Below, piece by piece: positions 4,987 through 10,202 of a DNA stretch of 10,202 nt. Source of the DNA: JBOHTO01 sp050733695. Lineage in GTDB: Bacteria > Gemmatimonadota > Gemmatimonadetes > Gemmatimonadales > Gemmatimonadaceae. How positions within the stretch are numbered: position 1 is the stretch's first letter; every line of letters begins with the position of its first letter. Where the stretch lies: assembly GCA_050733695.1 (NCBI GenBank), contig JBOHTO010000069.1, positions 1 to 10,202 on the forward strand, written 5' to 3'. The position numbers were made by a program, and so were the translations under genes. The notes beneath the pieces are model-generated. The model was not told where the DNA came from and did no database searches. It saw only the letters and a program-made list of their open reading frames with translations.

Positions 4987-5640
4987 ATGCGCACCATGAC
5001 ATTCACGCTCGCGACTCTCCTTCTCGCCGCCCTCCCGGCCATGCTCCTCGCGCAGGAGGAAAGTGGCGGCGGCGGTGGCAGCTCCAGTCTCATGACGCCC
5101 GACGGAGGGCTCATGATCTGGACTCTGCTCATCTTCATAGCGCTCTGGATACTGCTCTCGAAGTACGCATTCGGCCCGATCACGGCTGCGGTGGAGGCGC
5201 GCGAGCAGGCGCTGCGCGACGCGCTCGCGCACGCAACGCGCGACCGGGAGGAAGCGGCGCGTGTGCTCGAGAAGAACCGCGAGCAGATCGAGGGCGCCCG
5301 CACCGAGGCCAACCGGCTGATCGCCGAGGGGCGCAGCGTGGGCGAGAAGATGCAGGCGGAAATGCTGGAGGAGACGCGTGTGCAGCAGCAGGCGATGCTG
5401 GAGCGCGCGCGTCGCGACATCGACACGGAGAAGGAGAAGGCGATCTCGCAACTCAGGCGCGAAGCGGTGGACCTCGCAATCGCGGGCGCGAGCCGCGTAA
5501 TCGAGGAGAATCTCGACGGCGACGCCAACCGCCGGATCGTGGAGAGCTTTCTCTCCGATATCGCGCGTGGCAAGCCGGCAGGCGAGGCGGGTGGGGGTGG
5601 GGCGGGAAGTGAGAAGCGCGGAGCGCGGGCGGCTCGCTGA
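4987..5640 (+). CDS. atpF: F-type ATP synthase subunit b
   Basis: The peripheral stalk subunit that anchors F1 to FO as a dimer. Of 217 residues, 1-22 look like a cleavable signal peptide (hydrophobic LATLLLAALPAMLLA, then QEE). A Gly/Ser linker (27-34) leads to the single membrane helix (about 42-58) with SKYAFGPI at its cytoplasmic end. A long charged helix (about 66-160) with heptad-like Ala/Glu/Arg spacing follows, and then a C-terminal delta-binding region (160-195) before a Gly-rich, Arg-rich tail. E. coli b is 156 residues, so both ends are extended. Only one b gene is present, implying a homodimer. GGCGGA lies eight bases before the ATG; an in-frame ATG at 4996 is possible but less well placed. 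Its stop overlaps the atpH start by one base (TGATG). Confidence 0.95.
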   Translation: MRTMTFTLATLLLAALPAMLLAQEESGGGGGSSSLMTPDGGLMIWTLLIFIALWILLSKYAFGPITAAVEAREQALRDALAHATRDREEAARVLEKNREQIEGARTEANRLIAEGRSVGEKMQAEMLEETRVQQQAMLERARRDIDTEKEKAISQLRREAVDLAIAGASRVIEENLDGDANRRIVESFLSDIARGKPAGEAGGGGAGSEKRGARAAR

Positions 5641-6200
5641 TGCGAAGCGATACGATCGCCCGCAACTACGCGGAAGTACTGCTCGCCCTGGCCGGCAAGG
5701 CCGGGGATCTCGAGGGGTGGGGACGCATGATCCGCGACGTGGCGGATGCCGTCGAGCAGGACCAGCGACTGCATCGCTTTCTGGATTCACCCAGGGTGAG
5801 CGCCGATGCCAAGGCGGCGATCATCATCGCCGCGTTCGAGAAGCGGATGCCGCGCCCGTTCGTGCGCTTTCTCGAAACGCTGGTGCGCAACCGCAGGCAG
5901 ATGCTGCTCGCGGAGATCGCGCAGGAGTATCAGGCGCTGGTCGATGAGACGCAGAACCGTGTGCGTGCACGCGTCACGCTCGCCGCCGAGCCGGATAGCA
6001 GGGAGCGCGACCGCATCGCGGCCCAGCTCACCGAGGCGCTCGGCATGGAAGTCGTGCCGACGATCTTCGTGAACCCGCGTATACTTGGGGGCGTGGTCGT
6101 CCGAGTGGGCGACACCGTGATGGACGGCTCCGTCGTCAGACGTCTGGCGATGCTTCGGAATCGCATGCTGTACGGCGGACTTCCGGCACCGGCGCGATGA
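5640..6200 (+). CDS. atpH: F-type ATP synthase subunit delta
   Basis: The OSCP/delta subunit that joins the b stalk to the top of the F1 head in the cytoplasm. The 186 residues fit the family: an N-terminal six-helix domain (about 5-108) beginning IARNYAEVLLALA, with FLETLVRNRR (77-86) near its end, and a C-terminal domain carrying the family signature NPRILGGVVVRVGDTVMDGS (145-164), followed by RRLAMLRNRML. No frameshift or missing block is seen. It overlaps atpF by one base, so translation is probably coupled. In most operons atpA and atpG come next; here a peptidase gene follows after 60 bases, so the F1 genes must be elsewhere or, less likely, have been lost. Confidence 0.96.
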   Translation: MRSDTIARNYAEVLLALAGKAGDLEGWGRMIRDVADAVEQDQRLHRFLDSPRVSADAKAAIIIAAFEKRMPRPFVRFLETLVRNRRQMLLAEIAQEYQALVDETQNRVRARVTLAAEPDSRERDRIAAQLTEALGMEVVPTIFVNPRILGGVVVRVGDTVMDGSVVRRLAMLRNRMLYGGLPAPAR

Positions 6201-6260
6201 CCCGCGCGGGAGCATCGTCCGGAGACTGACGCACTCCTTCACCCGACACCCGTTCCGCTG

Positions 6261-9200
6261 ATGCTCCCCTGTTCGCCGATCATCGCGCTTCTCCTCGGGC
6301 TGCCGCAGCAGACCGCGCCGACGACGCCCGCTTCGGGCGATACGATCGGATACTGGCAGCAGCACGTCGACTATCGGATCGCGGGGACTCTCGACGAGGA
6401 GCGCGGAGTGCTCGAGGCACGCGCACAGCTCGCCTACGCGAACAACTCGCCGGATACGCTGCGCGTGTTCTACGTGCATCAGTATCTCAACGCGTTCCGT
6501 CCGGGTTCGAAGTGGAGCGCGGCGGACGAGCGCGAGGGGCGCGTGCGCTTCCAGCATCTCGTGGATCCGGATTTCGCGTACGAGCGCTTCACCGCGACGC
6601 CGACATTCGATGGTGTCCCGGTGGCGCCCGAGTACCCCGGTGCGCCGGACAGCACCGTCGCGCTGTTCGTGCTCCCGCAGCCGCTGCCGCCGGGCGACAC
6701 GCTGCACGCGGCGTTCGAGTGGGAGGCACGGCCGTCGACGTTGCCGCGCAGGCAGGCTCGGCGCGGCCGCAGCTTCGACTTCGCTCAGTGGTACCCCAAG
6801 GTGGCGGTGTACGACCGCCTGGGCTGGCGCCAGAATCCGCTCGTGCCGGCGGGCGAGCTGTACGGCGAGTTCGGCAGCTACGACGTGACGCTGGCTGTGC
6901 GCGACGACCAGGTGCTCGGCGCTACCGGTGTTCTGGTGCAGGGGGACGCGGGTTGGCGCGGCGCGCTGCGCGGCGGCGAAGTGTTCACGGCGACGGGCGC
7001 ATACGGCGAACTCGCGCCGGGGCTGGACGTGGATGTTCCGGCCGGATACAAGCGCGTTCGCTTTCATGCGGAGAACGTGCACCACTACGCGTGGTCAACA
7101 TCGCCCGACTACATGTACGAGGGAACTGTCTACGTGCGGCCCGCTGCGACGCTCCGACATACGCCCTTCGTCGTCTTCGACAGCGTGCCGGTGCACGTGC
7201 TGTACAGGCCGGGGGATGAGGAATCGTGGGGCAACGGCGTCGCGGTCGAGCGCACGATCCTCGCGCTGCGCTGGCTGGAGTTGCTGTACGGGCCGTATGC
7301 GTACCCGCAGATCACCAACCTGCATCGCATCGAGGGTGGCGGCACCGAGTTTCCCATGGTCATCATGGACGGCTCCGCGTCGCAGGGGCTCATTCTCCAC
7401 GAGCTGGGCCACGTATTCACCTACGGCATACTCGGCAACAACGAGTGGCGCTCGGGCTGGCTGGACGAGGGGATCACGTCGTACCAGACGGCGATGGCGG
7501 GTGCGAGCACACCGCAGGATACCGCATCCGATCAGGGTGAACCGCAGCAGCGGGAAGGCTACCGTGCGCATGCAGTGCTTCCCACGGGGAGCGAGGCCGG
7601 CCAGATCGAACAGTATCGTCTCGACATGATCGGGCGCGCCGAGCCGATCGGTACGGCGGCGCACGAGTTCAACGAGTTCGGCATCTATGGCGCCATGATC
7701 TACTCGCGCGCGGAGACGATGTACGGACAGTTGCGCGATGTGATGGGCGACGAGGCATTTCGCAAGTTTCTTTCCGACTACTACCACATGTGGGCGCTGA
7801 GACATGTGGACGAGCGCGCGATACGCGCGGCCGCCGAGCGCGTGCACGGCGAACCGCTGGACTGGTTCTTCCGGCAGTGGGTGCACGAGACCGGGCTGAT
7901 CGACTACGGCCTGGCGGACGTGGACGTGGAGCGCGCGGAGACCGGCTGGGTCACGCGCGCGCAGGTGGTGAAGCTTGGGGAGTATGAGCATCCCATGCCG
8001 GTGGGCGTGCGCACGGAGCGCGGGTGGACCGTCGTGCGCGCCGAACCATTCGCGAGCCGGCAGACGGTGAGCATCCGCACCGGCGAGCAGCCGCTCGAGG
8101 TTGCCCTCGATCCCTTCAGCACAACCGAGGACTGGGATCGCCGCAACGACTCGCGTCCTGGGGCACTGGGCGGTTCGGGCCCGCGCATTGTTTTCGACTG
8201 GCCGTTTCTGGAGCAGTGGAGTCGCGACCGCAACGTGATCGAGCTCGGGCCCGTCGCGTGGTACAGCGGCCCGGGCGGGCTCACGCTCGGCGCCACGGTG
8301 AACACGGGCTATCAGGGCTGGCTGGACGAGTGGGAACTGGGCTTCGCAGTAACGACGCGTGCGCCCGACGCGGCCGAGGATGCGTCGTTCGGCGGTGACA
8401 GGATTCAGGCGTGGGCAACGGTGGAGAACCCGCGCATTCTGCCGCGCTCCGGTCCCGCCGTAGGCCTGTCGCTCGGCTTCTGGCTGCTCGACGGGATCGC
8501 GCGCGCGAGCGTCGAGAAGCGGTGGGATCACGACAGGTTCGTCTATTCCGCTGGCCGGGAGCTCGCGACCAGGGTCGGGATCGATATCGCGTATCCGTTT
8601 TCACGGGAGTTCGTGCCGGAGTTGTGGGGGAACGACTGGACCATCGAGCCGAACTTCGGAGTGCGCTGGCGCAACGGCAGGGGAGGGAGAGGTGGGGGGG
8701 TCGAGCGGTCCGCGATGCTGCGTGCGAGCGCCGGTTTGAGCGGTGAGACGTTGGGCTCATTGGAGGGCGTGTACGCGCGTGGCGAAGCTGCGCTGTCACA
8801 GCTTACTCGAATGCATGAAGATGACTTCGTGGTCTTTCTTCGCGGTTACGCCGGCTGGTCCGGCAGCGCGCCGGTGCGCCGGCACATCTTTGCCTCGGCG
8901 CAATCGCCGGACGAGACGTTCGCGAACCACCTTTACCGTCCGCGCGAAGCGGTGCTCAAGCAGGATGGCGTGAACTTCGTACCGCTGGGTGGTGCCGGAT
9001 TGCGCGGCTACTCACCGCGGCTCGAGGCCAACGCGCTGGTCGCGCTGAACGCCGAGGCGGCATACCGGATCCTGGAGATGGCATCGACGCCGCGCCCGCT
9101 CGCGCTGTGGGCGAGTGTGTTCGCGGATGGCGGAGTGCTTTTCAATCCGGACGTGAGTTTCCCTGCTGACCCCGGCTTGCCGCCCGCCGAGCCGCGGTTC

Positions 9201-9386
9201 TTCGATCGCGACGAGACCCTTGTGGACGCCGGGCTGGGCGTGTCGCTGCGCGGGCGGCTGTTCGACCGTGACGTGACGCTGCGCGTGGATTTCCCGCTCT
9301 ACGTGCGCGAGCCGGGGCTCGCTGTCGACGGCCGGGAGGATCCGGTCGACTTCAGGTGGACGTTCTCGTTCAGCGATCTGTGGTGA
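6261..9386 (+). CDS. M1-family zinc metallopeptidase fused to an Omp85-like outer-membrane barrel
   Basis: A 1041-residue exported protein. N-terminal beta-rich M1 domain (about 25-260), then the catalytic domain: GGGTEFPM (359-366) in the place of the GAMEN exopeptidase motif, zinc site H380-E381-L382-G383-H384 plus E403 exactly 18 residues on (HExxH-x18-E), and candidate catalytic Y481. The M1 helical part ends near 550 (WFFRQWVHETG), followed by a small beta domain to about 625. From about 640 to the end, some 400 residues alternate polar and hydrophobic as in a barrel, with LGGAGLRGYSP (909-919) resembling the Omp85 RGF/RGY loop and a later N-x-E; the protein ends FSFSDLW, an aromatic C-terminus as in outer-membrane proteins. 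Inferred role: peptidase held at the outer membrane. The signal peptide is short (PIIALLLGLP) and lacks a basic residue; no other in-frame start or ribosome site exists. It follows atpH by 60 bases but is probably functionally unrelated. Confidence 0.88.
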   Translation: MLPCSPIIALLLGLPQQTAPTTPASGDTIGYWQQHVDYRIAGTLDEERGVLEARAQLAYANNSPDTLRVFYVHQYLNAFRPGSKWSAADEREGRVRFQHLVDPDFAYERFTATPTFDGVPVAPEYPGAPDSTVALFVLPQPLPPGDTLHAAFEWEARPSTLPRRQARRGRSFDFAQWYPKVAVYDRLGWRQNPLVPAGELYGEFGSYDVTLAVRDDQVLGATGVLVQGDAGWRGALRGGEVFTATGAYGELAPGLDVDVPAGYKRVRFHAENVHHYAWSTSPDYMYEGTVYVRPAATLRHTPFVVFDSVPVHVLYRPGDEESWGNGVAVERTILALRWLELLYGPYAYPQITNLHRIEGGGTEFPMVIMDGSASQGLILHELGHVFTYGILGNNEWRSGWLDEGITSYQTAMAGASTPQDTASDQGEPQQREGYRAHAVLPTGSEAGQIEQYRLDMIGRAEPIGTAAHEFNEFGIYGAMIYSRAETMYGQLRDVMGDEAFRKFLSDYYHMWALRHVDERAIRAAAERVHGEPLDWFFRQWVHETGLIDYGLADVDVERAETGWVTRAQVVKLGEYEHPMPVGVRTERGWTVVRAEPFASRQTVSIRTGEQPLEVALDPFSTTEDWDRRNDSRPGALGGSGPRIVFDWPFLEQWSRDRNVIELGPVAWYSGPGGLTLGATVNTGYQGWLDEWELGFAVTTRAPDAAEDASFGGDRIQAWATVENPRILPRSGPAVGLSLGFWLLDGIARASVEKRWDHDRFVYSAGRELATRVGIDIAYPFSREFVPELWGNDWTIEPNFGVRWRNGRGGRGGGVERSAMLRASAGLSGETLGSLEGVYARGEAALSQLTRMHEDDFVVFLRGYAGWSGSAPVRRHIFASAQSPDETFANHLYRPREAVLKQDGVNFVPLGGAGLRGYSPRLEANALVALNAEAAYRILEMASTPRPLALWASVFADGGVLFNPDVSFPADPGLPPAEPRFFDRDETLVDAGLGVSLRGRLFDRDVTLRVDFPLYVREPGLAVDGREDPVDFRWTFSFSDLW

Positions 9387-9393
9387 GTTGAGG

Positions 9394-9431
9394 CGGGCTC
9401 GAGCCCGAGGGGCCAGTGTCTGGCGCTGGCC
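9394..9431 (+). terminator. Two hairpins after the peptidase gene (possible terminator)
   Basis: CGGGCTCGAGCCCG is a perfect 14-bp palindrome eight bases after the stop codon, and GGCCAG/CTGGCC (9411-9416 with 9426-9431) form a second stem. No U tract follows, so intrinsic termination is uncertain. The remainder of the gap up to 9512 contains no gene or clear promoter. Confidence 0.35.
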
Positions 9432-9512
9432 GCGCTTGCTGGGTGCGCAACGTCGTCGGGCTGCGAAATGCTTGCATTCCCTGCTCGGCGCGCGCATCCT
9501 TATCCCACTTCC

Positions 9513-9923
9513 ATGTCCCGCTCGTTCATCCTTCGGTCTCTCGCGTGCACGGCACTTGCCGGCATCCTGAGCGGTTGTAACGAGCTCGGGCCCGATCCCC
9601 GCGAGTGGTTGACGCTCTACGTTGCTCCGGTCACGGTTGACTGCGTGGGAGTTGCGCCGCAGCGGTGTCTCCTGGTCAAGGAGCACCCGAACCAGGAATG
9701 GAGCTACTTCTACGGCACCATCGCCGGCTTCACATACGAACCAGGATACAGCTACACACTGTGGGTTGAGCGGCGCCACATCCGCAACCCGCCGGCGGAC
9801 GGCTCCAGCTCCGAGTACCGGCTGCTGCGCATCCTTGCGCGGGACGCTGCTCCATCGATCTGGGCACCAGTACTCATCACGGACGATCCGAGTGACGACC
9901 CAGGCCCAACTCCCGGAAGATGA
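9513..9923 (+). CDS. DUF4377-domain lipoprotein
   Basis: A 136-residue predicted lipoprotein. The signal peptide has basic R3 and R8, a hydrophobic stretch and LSGC with C22 as the acylated cysteine. The mature part matches the DUF4377 pattern as I remember it: W..LYVAPVTVDCVG, QRCLLVKE, W-x-YFYGTIAGF, EPGYSYTLWV and NPPADGSS. The two cysteines in VDCVG and QRCLL may form a disulfide. Members are small envelope proteins, sometimes found beside META-domain proteins; the function is not known. A Pro/Asp-rich tail (DDPSDDPGPTPGR) ends the protein. The ATG at 9513 is chosen over the in-frame ATG at 9468 because it begins a proper signal peptide. No Shine-Dalgarno is visible. The same reading frame stays open beyond the TGA (see 9924-10199). 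Confidence 0.85.
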   Translation: MSRSFILRSLACTALAGILSGCNELGPDPREWLTLYVAPVTVDCVGVAPQRCLLVKEHPNQEWSYFYGTIAGFTYEPGYSYTLWVERRHIRNPPADGSSSEYRLLRILARDAAPSIWAPVLITDDPSDDPGPTPGR

Positions 9924-10199
9924 TGCCTGAAGTGGAGGTGGCGAGCGCCGGAGCTTGCCACCCGCGCGCTCAACACGCTCATCGTCGACCGACACGACTG
10001 GTACGCGGTCAGGCGTCCTCACGGGCGAAACTCCGATAGGCTTCTTGTCTCGCGATCGGACACACTGACCCACGCGACGGTTGCGCGACACTTCGAAGGG
10101 CGGGAGGTACATCGCCTGCTGGTAGTCAGCGGATACGCCGTCATACCGTCATACCACGCGGCCGGCGGGAACGCCTGGCTCGGCTTCACCTGCCATTGA
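9924..10199 (+). pseudogene. Open, start-less coding-like frame after the DUF4377 gene
   Basis: In the same frame as the DUF4377 gene, 91 sense codons run from after its TGA to a TGA at 10197-10199, with mostly G/C third bases and protein-like composition (for example ALNTLIVDRHDWYAV and EVHRLLVVSGYAVIP). There is no ATG, GTG or TTG in it. ATG codons at 9920 and 9923, overlapping the DUF4377 stop, open a different frame and would need a frameshift near 9940-9955 to enter this one. An exact 8-bp tandem duplication, CGTCATAC twice (10139-10154), lies near the end. It may be the remains of a gene, a frameshifted gene, or chance in GC-rich DNA. I recognise no family. Confidence 0.3.
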
Positions 10200-10202
10200 C
10201 TA

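Noticed and set aside
6201..6210. CCCGCGCGGG palindrome right after the atpH stop as a terminator
   Set aside because: Only ten bases with no proper loop and no U tract; such GC palindromes are expected by chance here.
5787..8531. Long antisense open frames (5787-7085 and 7095-8531, minus strand) opposite atpH and the peptidase
   Set aside because: Their translations are Arg/His/Ala-rich with no domain-like pattern, and they mirror codons of well-supported genes; they are typical of GC-rich DNA.
8694..8700. Run of seven G inside the barrel region as a phase-variation tract
   Set aside because: Seven bases is short for switching, and the frame is intact; it encodes part of a Gly-rich loop in GC-rich DNA.
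9012..10112. 366-codon minus-strand frame across the end of the peptidase and the DUF4377 gene
   Set aside because: It spans two supported plus-strand genes and shows no recognisable protein features.

Overview
The window looks like chromosomal DNA of a GC-rich Gram-negative bacterium. There are several Sec/lipoprotein-type N-termini, a protein ending in what looks like an outer-membrane barrel, and a long, signal-peptide-bearing F-ATPase a subunit of the type seen in the Bacteroidota/Chlorobiota/Gemmatimonadota superphylum. Together with the DUF4377 and BsuPI-like lipoproteins and the very GC-rich codons, my best guess is a Gemmatimonadota or close relative; this is inference, not a database result.

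Layout: (1) positions 64-2460 hold three minus-strand genes: a BsuPI-domain lipoprotein, then an unrecognised lipoprotein whose stop overlaps the start of a MoxR-type AAA+ ATPase. Short 8-bp tandem repeats sit in the gaps at 1-48 and 1945-1968. (2) 2461-2746 is a divergent control region with a good sigma-70-like promoter on each strand. The plus-strand one places transcription start on or next to the first codon, so a leaderless mRNA is predicted, and it carries a direct repeat and a 26-bp palindrome. (3) 2747-6200 is an ATP synthase operon in the order atpZ-atpI-atpB-atpE-atpF-atpH. The FO motor (a, c, b), the delta stalk and two assembly factors are present. The catalytic F1 genes (alpha, gamma, beta, epsilon) do not follow. 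Most gene junctions overlap, but atpE is flanked on both sides by hairpin-containing gaps, consistent with separate control of c-subunit output. (4) 6261-9386 encodes a large protein joining an M1-family zinc metallopeptidase to a C-terminal beta-barrel-like domain with an Omp85-type RGY motif. (5) 9513-9923 is a DUF4377 lipoprotein, followed by an open, start-less reading frame to 10199 that may be a gene remnant.

The atp genes form one functional unit: AtpZ/AtpI help assemble the c-ring, subunit a forms the proton half-channels against the c-ring, and b plus delta make the peripheral stalk that would hold an F1 head encoded elsewhere. The most unusual items are the peptidase-barrel fusion and the control region in front of the atp operon. 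No tRNA, rRNA, CRISPR array or insertion sequence was seen.
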